52,912 nucleotides of DNA from an uncultured Bacteroidales bacterium (GTDB lineage: Bacteria > Bacteroidota > Bacteroidia > Bacteroidales > UBA932). Positions 1-8,101 of this stretch are shown here, one piece after another (the stretch's first letter is position 1; each line of letters starts with the position of its first letter). The notes beneath the pieces were generated by a model. The model saw only the letters and a program-made list of their open reading frames with translations, did no database searches and was not told the origin of the DNA. The position numbers and the translations under genes were made by a program. The stretch covers positions 1 through 52,912 of the forward strand of contig CAMCFO010000016.1 in assembly GCA_945874155.1 (NCBI GenBank), given 5' to 3'.

Positions 1-219
1 AATACCATTGACTATGCTCGCGAGGAAGGATAAAAGGTCGGTGAGAAAAGAGGACTCGGGATTGGTCGGGCTGAAGGGAGAGCTGAGGGAAGAGCCGAAG
101 GCGAGAAGAATAAATCAATGGATATTGCAAGGAATATGCTAACAGGCGGCATCGATGCGGATTCAGTTTCCAGATACACCGGATTGACATTGGAAGAGGT
201 GCAGGCTTTACTGTCCTGA
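1..219 (+). pseudogene. C-terminal remnant of an Rpn/PD-(D/E)XK nuclease-family (transposase-like) protein
   Basis: The frame starting at base 1 reads through the left edge, is cut by a TAA at 31-33, and continues to a TGA at 217-219. It contains the tandem motif RAEGRAEGRAEG followed by ARNMLTGG and TGLTLEEVQALLS. Glu/Gly/Arg tandem repeats followed by a short helical tail of the type 'A.nml..G.....i...TGLs.eei' are the usual C-terminus of Rpn/PDDEXK_2 family proteins, which are frequent accessory genes in Bacteroidales. The stop lies inside the repeat-rich linker where GAA or AAA would be expected, so this looks like a nonsense mutation in a decaying copy. An ATG at 118 could start a 33-residue peptide, but I see no reason to believe it is used. 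The catalytic domain lies outside the window. Confidence 0.6.
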
Positions 220-220
220 C

Positions 221-257
221 AAAATGCGGGGAGGGTACACAATTGTACTCTCCCCGC
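221..257 (-). terminator. Rho-independent terminator of the Sus-like operon
   Basis: A 14-bp stem (226-239 with 244-257, one G-T wobble) encloses the loop CAAT. Read on the minus strand it is followed by TTTT (AAAA at 221-224). It stands about 25 bases beyond the stop of the susE/F-like gene and closes the four-gene operon transcribed leftwards. The stem could also act for the plus strand, but there is no T-run on that side. Confidence 0.75.
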
Positions 258-274
258 TATCTGATTATCAGATA
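258..274. repeat. Perfect 7-bp inverted repeat after the susE/F-like stop codon
   Basis: TATCTGA and TCAGATA flank the loop TTA. It sits between the stop codon at 283-285 and the terminator stem that begins at 257, so the operon transcript ends in two adjacent hairpins. It may protect the 3' end. Confidence 0.5.
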
Positions 275-282
275 TGGATGTT

Positions 283-1728
283 TTACTTAACTGTATTCTT
301 GCCGTCCTGCTGCTCTGCATTGACAGTATATGTCTTTGAAGCAGAAAGGTCAAGATCGACAGTCTGTCCATTTCCCCAAGCAGCTCCGTTTACGAGGCAT
401 CCGCCAGGAGTAGGATTAGCTGCATCTTTACGGAATGCGAACTTGACAGTACCGTCTGCCTGTGGTGCACAAGGCTGGAAGCTGTTTGTAAGCTCTGAAG
501 AATTGTCCCAAGTCCACATATAAATAGGGTTCTGCCAACCTGTAGCAGAAACATTTGCTACGATTTCTACGAGCTCTCCGGTTGCTGGAACACAAGAGTA
601 TGTCCTTGTCTCAGTTGCTGCATCGATGCTGAATACTATATCGTATTTGCCGTCTGCAGTTACACTAAGATTGCTACCATCTGCGTTACCATAGTCAAAG
701 CTTGAGATTCCGCCGCTCTCTGCAGCATTCACTGTACGTACTTTGAAACCTGCGCCCTCAGCAGCTGAAAGCTGTACATCGTAAACTCTCCAAGTGTAAA
801 CCTTGCTTTCTCCTGTAGGTACAGAAGGCTTGCCAAGAGGATATACATTGCCCCAGTTCCAGCTTGAAGGGTCAGCGGAACCGTCAACTACTGCGTTTCC
901 TACGAGTTCGAGTTCGCAATTGCTGTAATTCTTTGCTGTGCTTTCACCCTTCTTCTCAAGGCTGTAAGTGAAACGGTCTGCAGTTGCCGGGCTGTCTCCA
1001 CCTACGTAAGTAAGGGTAACATCATAGATACCTGCAGTTTCAGGAGCGATGTTGTCACCACCAACGATGCAATTTGCACCAAGATTGGTATTGGCCTTTA
1101 CAAGGTTTGCAATGTCAAGGTTGATTTTCCAGCAGTCATTGTGCTTGAATTTGAAAGAATCAGAAGCCAAGAGTTCAACTCCTTCCCAAGTCCAAGTCAT
1201 ATCACCCCTTGTACCAGCCTTGAAGCCCCAACTGTTGAAGGTACCTGCAAGACCCCACTCAACAGGAACGATTATGCACTGTGCACCGCCGACATCTTCA
1301 AGATTGCCGTCTTCGTTGAAGTCAAGCACAATGTGATAAAGGTCTGTAGCAGTCACCTTGAATGAACCGTTTGAGGTGAGGGAGCCCTTGTATCCTGCAA
1401 TCTCGTGATTGTCAGTTACGATGGCAGTCTCGCCATATTCGAGGGTAGCACTGTAAACATCAGCATTTGCACCCTTCTTGTTGGTGAACTGATATTCCTT
1501 GCCTGCCTCAAGTACAACGTAAACCTCATACATTCCTGTGCGGGCAGTCTGGTCAACTTCGTTGATACCCTGGTCCATAGCATTCTCCTTCTTCAAATCC
1601 TGGCCGACTTCTGAAACATAGAAGCCGTTAGGAAGTGCGTTGAGATCTACTCCCCCTTTATCCTTCTGACAAGAGAGAAGCATTGCGCCTGCAGCAAGTG
1701 CAATTGCATAAATACCAAATTTTTTCAT
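283..1728 (-). CDS. SusE/SusF-like outer-membrane glycan-binding lipoprotein
   Basis: A protein of 481 residues with a lipoprotein signal (lipobox LLSC, acylated Cys 20), so exported and probably surface exposed. After an N-terminal Ig-like region come repeated beta-sandwich modules resembling the starch-binding domains of SusE/SusF: a GLAGTFNSWG motif near residue 160, a middle module, and a C-terminal module with WTWDNSSELTN. Aromatic-rich loops fit glucan binding. It is the last gene of the operon, 47 bases after the SusD-like gene, which is the usual place for SusE/F. The exact glycan cannot be read from the sequence; starch or another alpha-glucan is the best guess. Confidence 0.75.
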   Translation of the reverse strand: MKKFGIYAIALAAGAMLLSCQKDKGGVDLNALPNGFYVSEVGQDLKKENAMDQGINEVDQTARTGMYEVYVVLEAGKEYQFTNKKGANADVYSATLEYGETAIVTDNHEIAGYKGSLTSNGSFKVTATDLYHIVLDFNEDGNLEDVGGAQCIIVPVEWGLAGTFNSWGFKAGTRGDMTWTWEGVELLASDSFKFKHNDCWKINLDIANLVKANTNLGANCIVGGDNIAPETAGIYDVTLTYVGGDSPATADRFTYSLEKKGESTAKNYSNCELELVGNAVVDGSADPSSWNWGNVYPLGKPSVPTGESKVYTWRVYDVQLSAAEGAGFKVRTVNAAESGGISSFDYGNADGSNLSVTADGKYDIVFSIDAATETRTYSCVPATGELVEIVANVSATGWQNPIYMWTWDNSSELTNSFQPCAPQADGTVKFAFRKDAANPTPGGCLVNGAAWGNGQTVDLDLSASKTYTVNAEQQDGKNTVK

Positions 1729-1775
1729 ATAAATTATTGTTTAAAAAGTTGTTGTATAATAATGAGTTATAATAA

Positions 1776-3536
1776 TCAATATCCAGGATTCTGGGTCCAG
1801 AGTTTCTTACCTGTTTCCGGATCCACCACTGCTTTCTGAAGGACTGAATACGGAATAGGGAACCAGCGTCTGGTTTCTGAAGTCTGCTTGACATACTGAA
1901 TTTTCTCGAACTGGCCGAAACGTATAAGGTCTCTTCTTCGGGCATTTTCCCATGAGAGCTCACGACCGCGTTCCGCAAGGATACCATCGGTGAGTCCTGT
2001 TGAAAGCTTTGTGAAGGCATCAGGATATGCAGCATCGAACGCAGCTACAGGATCGGTGGAATATGCGAAGGAGCGTTTCTTGATGCTATTTACAGCATCG
2101 TCTTCAATTCCGGCCTGATCGTCAATACCTCCGCGGAGTATGGCTTCCTTTTTCATAAGGATAACGTCAGAATAGCGGAAAAGCACAAAATCATTCTCCA
2201 TATATTTGTACTTGCCTTCCTTGTCCAGCTCATATTTGTACATCCTGGCACCGTCCCTGCGGTCTGACTGGTCAAGAGACTCTATCTCCACGTGAATATT
2301 GATAGGTTCATTGTCGGTATCAAGCATCACATTTCCTTTTTCATCACAAAGAGGACCGAGGAACCAACCCCACTGCTTGGTATCCATTGTACCTGTACCT
2401 TCATAACCGGCTCCACGGACATCGTGATCATTGAAAATGGTCATAAAATCCGGGCGGGCACAGAAACCGTTCCAACAGTCAAGCTGCATATTGTACCTCT
2501 TCTGGAATCCGTAGTGCAGAGAGAGGAACTCAATGCGGAGTTTGTTCTTGCAACTGTATTGGTCGCGTTCAGGATAAGTGGCGGTGAGACCGTCTTCAAC
2601 GATGGTGAATATATTTTCACGACTTCCGGCATTGTCGATAAGGAAGTTGTCAAAATATTTAGGCTCAATTGCATAGGAATTCAATTCAATTACCTTATTG
2701 GCACAGCGGATGGCATTTGTATAGAAATCCTGAGTGCTTGTAATCTTGATTCCCACTTCCTCAAGAGGCTTTGAACCCTTCTTGCCGTTATGAACATCAC
2801 AAGTACGCTCTGCGGCCATAACATTTTCAGGCGTACATCCGAATGACTCAGCATTCAGGTAAAGACGGGCAAGCAAAGTCCACGCAAATCCCTGGGTACA
2901 ACGTCCTGCATACTGGGTACGGTTAGCATCTGTTACCACAGCCATATTCGGAGCATTGCGCTCGAGTGTTGAAACAAGGTGAGCCCAGACAACGTGAGGA
3001 TCCAGCAAAGCTTCATTGCGGTCAGAGTAATCCTCCATATAAGGAATGCGTCCGAAGGAATCGAAGAGAAGGTAATAATAGTAGGAACGGAGCACTTCAA
3101 GCTCGCCGACAAACATGCCGTACATTTCCTTGGTCATATTCTCTTCGTTCATATAGAGAGTCTCAAGCAGGTTGTTGCAAAGCACAGAACCGGCAACAGT
3201 ACAGTTCCAGATATTCTTGAATGCCTCTCCATAAGCATTCCACTCGTGTGTGTTGAGATATTTCCAATAACCGCCGTCATTCCAGTCTCCACCTTTGCGT
3301 ATAGGGCAGAGACCTTCATCCGCAGTCAGGGTATTGACACCCCAATATCCCCAGTGGTCGTGCATAAAGCGGAGATCCGCATAAGCCTGTCCCACAAGAC
3401 TCACAACATTTTCCTCATTCTGGAGCATAGCATCAGTCGTCGGCTTGCCGAAATTCTCTTCCTCGAGCAAATCACAAGAGGAGAAAGACAGAGCTGCTGC
3501 CGCTACGAGAATCGCAAATTTATAAATGTTCTTCAT
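1776..3536 (-). CDS. SusD/RagB-family glycan-binding lipoprotein
   Basis: A protein of 586 residues with a lipoprotein signal (SFSSC, Cys 21) and the SusD/RagB layout: an N-terminal TPR-like helical scaffold (LVGQAYADLR near residue 50, FAWTLLARLYLNAE near 220) and a C-terminal segment with the typical LAERGRELSWENARRRDLIR signature. It would sit on the cell surface as the lid of the SusC channel encoded just upstream (18-base gap). Length is normal for the family. Transcribed with susC, the MFS gene and the susE/F-like gene. Confidence 0.9.
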   Translation of the reverse strand: MKNIYKFAILVAAAALSFSSCDLLEEENFGKPTTDAMLQNEENVVSLVGQAYADLRFMHDHWGYWGVNTLTADEGLCPIRKGGDWNDGGYWKYLNTHEWNAYGEAFKNIWNCTVAGSVLCNNLLETLYMNEENMTKEMYGMFVGELEVLRSYYYYLLFDSFGRIPYMEDYSDRNEALLDPHVVWAHLVSTLERNAPNMAVVTDANRTQYAGRCTQGFAWTLLARLYLNAESFGCTPENVMAAERTCDVHNGKKGSKPLEEVGIKITSTQDFYTNAIRCANKVIELNSYAIEPKYFDNFLIDNAGSRENIFTIVEDGLTATYPERDQYSCKNKLRIEFLSLHYGFQKRYNMQLDCWNGFCARPDFMTIFNDHDVRGAGYEGTGTMDTKQWGWFLGPLCDEKGNVMLDTDNEPINIHVEIESLDQSDRRDGARMYKYELDKEGKYKYMENDFVLFRYSDVILMKKEAILRGGIDDQAGIEDDAVNSIKKRSFAYSTDPVAAFDAAYPDAFTKLSTGLTDGILAERGRELSWENARRRDLIRFGQFEKIQYVKQTSETRRWFPIPYSVLQKAVVDPETGKKLWTQNPGY

Positions 3537-3554
3537 AATTATCCTGTCTATAGA

Positions 3555-6551
3555 TTAATGGAAGTTTACATTCAGACCGAACATAACCGAACCGGTCTTA
3601 GGATAAAAATTGTTTATGTCAACTCCAGGATAGTCGATGCAGGAAGTGTTTACTTCAGGATCAAGACCGGAGTAACTTGTCAAAGTGAAGAGATTGGTTC
3701 CGGTGAGATACAGACGCAAAGACCTGACGAACTTATTCTCCTTGAAACGGAAGGTGTAGCCTACAGTCAGGTTGTCGCACTTCAGGTAAGAACCGTTCTC
3801 CAGCCAGTAATCGGAAAAGTGGTCGTAGTCCGCGAATACTGCACCTCCGTTCTTTGCAGGTCCATTTCCGCTGAGGACATCTTTTGCAAAGAAGTTGTAG
3901 TTTGTGGTCTTGTCAGTACCGTCAGGAGTGTACATGAAACGGCTTGCATTCAAAAGCTTGCCTCCGAGAACTCCACGGAAGAAAATCGAAATATCAAGAT
4001 TCTTGTATTTGAAGGTATTGTTCCAACCGTAAGTTACGAGAGGCTGTGCGGAACCGAGATACTGTTTGTCGGCAGTTGTCGGTCTTGCTGTGGCTCCACC
4101 ATACTGGTCCTCATAAACCCATTCACCTTTTTCATTGAAACCTAAGAACTTGTATCCATACCATTGTCCGACTATTCCACCCTCTTCAAGAATCTGCGTG
4201 TATGAATCGGAACCGTTGAACTTGTTGCCGTACAAGTTGCCCTGAGGAGATGAAGAGTAGTTGAATCCCTTTTCAGGGTCGGAAAGCTTGGTAATCCGGT
4301 TCTGATTCCACGCGAGAGTCAGGCCGCTGGTCCAGGAGAAATCCTGAGTCTTCACAGGAATACCGGTAAGTGCCAATTCGACACCGTAGGAAATCATCTG
4401 ACCTGCATTTGCGAGGAGAGTTGTGTACTGGTATGGAGGAGTAGGCACTTCATAATACCAGAGGAGGTCCTTGGTATGCCTTACATAACCTTCCAGGCTA
4501 CCATAGAGCCTATTGTCAAGGAATGCATAGTCCAAACCAATGTTATACTCGTATTTCTTCTCCCATTTGAGATCCGGATTCACGTTCTGAGTTACGGTAT
4601 AGGTTGCGGTAGGTTTGCCGTCATAATCGAAAACGTCAGACTTGGAGAGCAGCGCAACTGACATGAGGCTTTGGCCGACGTTGTTTCCGGTGACACCGAA
4701 ACCGACTCTGAGCTTGAGGTCATTGACACTTGTGACATTCTCCATAAAGTCCTCGCCCTTGATTCTCCAACCACCGCTCACAGCAGGGAAATAACCCCAC
4801 TTGTTGTTCTTTCCGAAACGGCTGGAACCTTCTGCACGGAGGGATGCGGAGAGAAGGTATTTGTCGCTGTAATTGTAGTTCACACGGGCAAAACCTGCAG
4901 CAAGTGCGTGTGCATTGCGCCAGGAACCGGTGGTGAGATAGTCTTTGGAAGCATCTCCTTCACCTATGGAATAGTACTTGATTGAAGGCATCACAAAACC
5001 TTTGTTGGATGCATCCATACCGTCATCCATAAAATGCTGGTAGGAGAAACCTGCCACGGCAGCCAGTCTGTGACCACCCCAGTTGTTGGCATAATCAATG
5101 GTACCTTCGAACAATTCATTGAGTGTCATATCGTATTTGCGGTATGCCCAATCGCTTGCTTCCGCCTTGTTCGGGTCAGTTATCTTGTTGGTATAACTGT
5201 AGTTGCGGTTATCACCGGCTTCGAGAGCTGCAAAAGCATTGAGCTTGAGGCCGGGAACAGCCTTGATATCTACCGTTGCCTTGATAGAACCGCGGAAGAA
5301 GTTGCCGTCTCCATAGTTTTCACGGGCATTGAGATACTCAACCGGGTTGTACTGTCCGGAGTTGCCCGGAATGTAGTAGGAACCGTCTTCCTTATAGACA
5401 GGCATTGTCGGATTGAGCTGGGATGCCATAGTATAGTCCGCATCAGAAAAATCATTGCGGTACCACATATATGACGCATCATACTGAAGTTTGAGCCAAC
5501 CGTCCAGACACTTCTGGTCAGCGGACAACTTTGCAGTAATTTCGTTGCGGTTGTTGTTCTTTGCTATACCCTGAGCGCTCTTCACATTGATTGAAGCCCT
5601 GTAATTGAAACTGCGGTGCGCACCGGAAATAGCGACATTGTGATTGTGGGTAACGGCAGCCTTGCGTGAAAGTTCACTGGTCCAGTCCGTATCATAACCT
5701 TGGTCAATTCCACTCAGAAGGCCACCTGTGGCACCAGAAAGCGAGCGGAACTCCTCCGCATTAGCCATACGCACCCTGGAATTGATATAAGCCACATTGG
5801 CATAGCCGGAGTACTCAAGAGCAAGTTCGGTGTTGTCTTCCATATTCTCACCTCTCTTGGTGGTAATGAGGATGACACCGTTAGTGCCTCGTGTACCGTA
5901 AATTGCAGCTGCAGAACCGTCCTTGAGGACATCCATTGAAAGAATTTCGTCCGGAGCTATATTGTCTATATTGCTCGTAGGCACTCCGTCAACAATATAG
6001 AGAGGTGCGGAACCGGTACCCTGACCCAAAGTGGAAAATCCACGAATCTGGATATTGTAGCCTGTGGAAGTAGGGTCGGAGGTGGTGCGGCTGATGTTCA
6101 AACCGGCAACCTTGCCCTGAAGGAGTCCGACAGGATTGGTTTTGACTCCCGGATTGAAATCCTCAGACTTGACCGAAGCCACGGAACCGGTGACCTCCTT
6201 TTTCTTTTGGGAACCGTAACCGATTGCTACGGCTTCTTCGAGGAACATTGCGTCTTCCTTCAGGAGGATTTCGGCAGGAAGTTCAGAGGCCTTGAAAACC
6301 TGGGTCGCATAGCCCATACATCCCACTTCAATCATGGCTGACGGGCTGGAAACCTTCAGAACGAAGTCGCCGTCGATGCCTGTGGAAACACCATTGGAAG
6401 TATTCTGTTCGAGAACTGTTGCGCCTATTACCGGACCGAGAGCGTCAACAACCACGCCTTTTACCTCATATCCGTTTTGCGCATACAGGTCTGCCCACCC
6501 CAATAGAGAAATTAGGAGCGAAGCAGCGCAAAGAGATAATATCTTTTTCAT
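3555..6551 (-). CDS. SusC/RagA-family TonB-dependent outer-membrane transporter
   Basis: A protein of 998 residues. Order of parts: signal peptide (cleavage near Ala-Gln 24/25), a carboxypeptidase-regulatory-like beta-sandwich (VKGVVVDALGPVIGATV), a TonB-box region around EEAVAIGYGSQKKKEVTGSV, a plug domain with the SusC signatures PLYIVDGVP and VLKDGSAAAIYGTRGTNGV, then a 22-stranded barrel ending in ...FGLNVNFH with a terminal aromatic. It imports oligosaccharides with the SusD-like partner, powered by TonB-ExbBD. It follows the MFS gene by 22 bases, so the four genes form one operon. Confidence 0.92.
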   Translation of the reverse strand: MKKILSLCAASLLISLLGWADLYAQNGYEVKGVVVDALGPVIGATVLEQNTSNGVSTGIDGDFVLKVSSPSAMIEVGCMGYATQVFKASELPAEILLKEDAMFLEEAVAIGYGSQKKKEVTGSVASVKSEDFNPGVKTNPVGLLQGKVAGLNISRTTSDPTSTGYNIQIRGFSTLGQGTGSAPLYIVDGVPTSNIDNIAPDEILSMDVLKDGSAAAIYGTRGTNGVILITTKRGENMEDNTELALEYSGYANVAYINSRVRMANAEEFRSLSGATGGLLSGIDQGYDTDWTSELSRKAAVTHNHNVAISGAHRSFNYRASINVKSAQGIAKNNNRNEITAKLSADQKCLDGWLKLQYDASYMWYRNDFSDADYTMASQLNPTMPVYKEDGSYYIPGNSGQYNPVEYLNARENYGDGNFFRGSIKATVDIKAVPGLKLNAFAALEAGDNRNYSYTNKITDPNKAEASDWAYRKYDMTLNELFEGTIDYANNWGGHRLAAVAGFSYQHFMDDGMDASNKGFVMPSIKYYSIGEGDASKDYLTTGSWRNAHALAAGFARVNYNYSDKYLLSASLRAEGSSRFGKNNKWGYFPAVSGGWRIKGEDFMENVTSVNDLKLRVGFGVTGNNVGQSLMSVALLSKSDVFDYDGKPTATYTVTQNVNPDLKWEKKYEYNIGLDYAFLDNRLYGSLEGYVRHTKDLLWYYEVPTPPYQYTTLLANAGQMISYGVELALTGIPVKTQDFSWTSGLTLAWNQNRITKLSDPEKGFNYSSSPQGNLYGNKFNGSDSYTQILEEGGIVGQWYGYKFLGFNEKGEWVYEDQYGGATARPTTADKQYLGSAQPLVTYGWNNTFKYKNLDISIFFRGVLGGKLLNASRFMYTPDGTDKTTNYNFFAKDVLSGNGPAKNGGAVFADYDHFSDYWLENGSYLKCDNLTVGYTFRFKENKFVRSLRLYLTGTNLFTLTSYSGLDPEVNTSCIDYPGVDINNFYPKTGSVMFGLNVNFH

Positions 6552-6573
6552 TTACAGTTATTTGAATGGTTAG

Positions 6574-7878
6574 TTATTTTGTCTTGATTAACTTCACAGC
6601 CAGCGCTCCGAGCACCAGGAATACTCCCGCAACAAGGAACATACTTACCTGGGCTCCGCCGACCAGTTTGAGGATGAGACCACCGCAGGCTGCTGCCACA
6701 ATCTGAGGCAGGCAGATGGTGCCGTTGAACAAGCCCAGATAGGTGCCGATGTGGTCCCCGGAAAGGGAGTTGGTCAGGAGGGTGAAAGGAATGGCGAGCA
6801 TAGCTGCCCAGGCAACTCCTATGAGAAGGAAGGAGATGAAGAGCAGGTACTGGTCGTGAATGAAGAATACGGATGCGAATCCCGCTGCTCCGACCAGAAG
6901 ACTCACCACATAAGCCACCTTGATGGACTTGAACTTAGGAATCACCAGAGCCCACAGAACTGAACCGACAGCCTGCACGGCGAAGAGTATGCCCACCCAG
7001 TTGCCTGCTGTCTGATACCCCTCGGAGGCAGCGTCAGTCGTACCCCATACGGTGTCGGCAATGGCTCCGTTGGTGTAGGTCCACATATAGAGGAAAGCCG
7101 CCCAGCAGAAGAACTGCACAAGGCCCACAGTCCAGAAAGTGGAAGGGGCGTGCTTCAGCAACTGCCACATACTCGGTGATTTGACATCGGCCTTCTGTTC
7201 CTCTATGCCGTGGAACTGCGCATATTCCTTCGGAGGCATCTCCTTGACCTTGAAGGTGGTGTAGATGACACAGAGGATGAGTATTGCGGCTCCGACATAG
7301 AATGACCATTTCACTGAATCCGGAATCTGGCCTTCGGGAGCTGTGTTGGCTATTCCTATCCAGGCGAAAAGGAAAGGGAAGATGTAGCCTACCAGACTGC
7401 CTGCATTGCAGAGGAAGGACTGGATTGAATAGGCCTTTGCCTTCTGCTCCTCATTCACCATATCTCCGACGAGCATCTTGAAAGGCTGCATAGCCATATT
7501 GATGGAAGTGTCCAGAAGCATCAGCGAAATGAGTCCGAAAATCATAGCTCCGCCCACTGCAAGGCCGAAACTGCCGGCATTCGGAAGCATACACATCACA
7601 AGGACTGCTATGAGTGCGCCGAGGAAGAGGTAAGGGATGCGGCGGCCGAGACGACACCAGGTCCTGTCACTGAATTTGCCCACGAGAGGCTGCACCACCA
7701 TACCCATCAGCGGGGGAAGTATCCAAAAAAAGCTCAAACTATGAGGGTCTGCGCCAAGCGTAGCGAAAATCCGGCTGATGTTGGCGCTCTGAAGAGAGTA
7801 TGCTATCTGCACTCCAAAGAAACCGAAGCTGAGGTTCCAAAGTTGCCAAAATGTTAGATTTGGTCTGGCAGGTTTCAT
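6574..7878 (-). CDS. MFS sugar porter of the GPH/SLC45-like group (maltose/glucoside type)
   Basis: A 434-residue inner-membrane protein with about 12 hydrophobic segments. The N-terminus (LTFWQLWNLSFGFFGVQIAYSLQ), the loop GKFSDRTWCRLGRRIPY and the overall pattern match MFS/SLC45-type sugar transporters found in Bacteroidetes maltose and glucan loci. It is the first gene of the Sus-like operon, so it probably carries oligosaccharide released in the periplasm into the cytoplasm. Having the inner-membrane porter lead the operon, ahead of susC, is less common than having it elsewhere in the locus. Substrate is inferred from context only. Confidence 0.8.
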   Translation of the reverse strand: MKPARPNLTFWQLWNLSFGFFGVQIAYSLQSANISRIFATLGADPHSLSFFWILPPLMGMVVQPLVGKFSDRTWCRLGRRIPYLFLGALIAVLVMCMLPNAGSFGLAVGGAMIFGLISLMLLDTSINMAMQPFKMLVGDMVNEEQKAKAYSIQSFLCNAGSLVGYIFPFLFAWIGIANTAPEGQIPDSVKWSFYVGAAILILCVIYTTFKVKEMPPKEYAQFHGIEEQKADVKSPSMWQLLKHAPSTFWTVGLVQFFCWAAFLYMWTYTNGAIADTVWGTTDAASEGYQTAGNWVGILFAVQAVGSVLWALVIPKFKSIKVAYVVSLLVGAAGFASVFFIHDQYLLFISFLLIGVAWAAMLAIPFTLLTNSLSGDHIGTYLGLFNGTICLPQIVAAACGGLILKLVGGAQVSMFLVAGVFLVLGALAVKLIKTK

Positions 7879-7926
7879 TTATGGCTATTTTTAGTGTTTT
7901 CAGTTACAAAATCCTAATGCGGAATG

Positions 7927-7959
7927 CGAATATAATTATTAGATGTAATATAATTCCAA
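7927..7959 (-). promoter_or_regulatory. Candidate promoter of the MFS-susC-susD-susE operon
   Basis: On the minus strand TTGG (7956-7959) lies 21 bases before TATATTCG (7927-7934), one mismatch from the Bacteroidetes -7 consensus TAnnTTTG. The start codon is about 50 bases downstream. The AT-rich direct repeat at 7929-7955 covers the same stretch. Pattern match only. Confidence 0.4.
7929..7955. repeat. 9-bp direct repeat in the Sus/two-component intergenic region
   Basis: AATATAATT occurs at 7929-7937 and again at 7947-7955 with an 18-base period. LytTR-domain regulators bind pairs of 9-bp direct repeats spaced by about two helical turns, and a LytTR regulator is encoded next door. The repeat is AT-rich and could be chance. 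It overlaps the candidate Sus promoter. Confidence 0.4.
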
Positions 7960-8027
7960 GAGCGGATGACGAAACGGAACATTTGGACGATGAATTGCGA
8001 ATTTTTCGGGACGAACAAAAGGCAGAA

Positions 8028-8058
8028 TTGCATTTATGCAGGAATTTTCCTACCTTGC
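8028..8058 (+). promoter_or_regulatory. Weak candidate promoter of the histidine kinase gene
   Basis: TTGC at 8028-8031 and TACCTTGC at 8051-8058 are 19 bases apart and resemble the Bacteroidetes -33/-7 pair with mismatches. The ATG at 8102 is about 43 bases further on. No other TAnnTTTG match was found on this strand in the intergenic region. Confidence 0.3.
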
Positions 8059-8101
8059 AGTCAGTTTATGGCACAGAACAACCTGTCAGAACACTGGAAC
8101 T

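Noticed and set aside
12..371. Minus-strand open frame at the left edge
   Set aside because: It runs through the terminator hairpin and the end of the susE/F-like gene and mirrors the Glu-Gly repeat of the pseudogene.
2979..4145. Long open frame on the plus strand antisense to the first susD/susC
   Set aside because: It lies wholly opposite two clear genes, has no family features and no promoter; it follows from the codon bias of the real genes.
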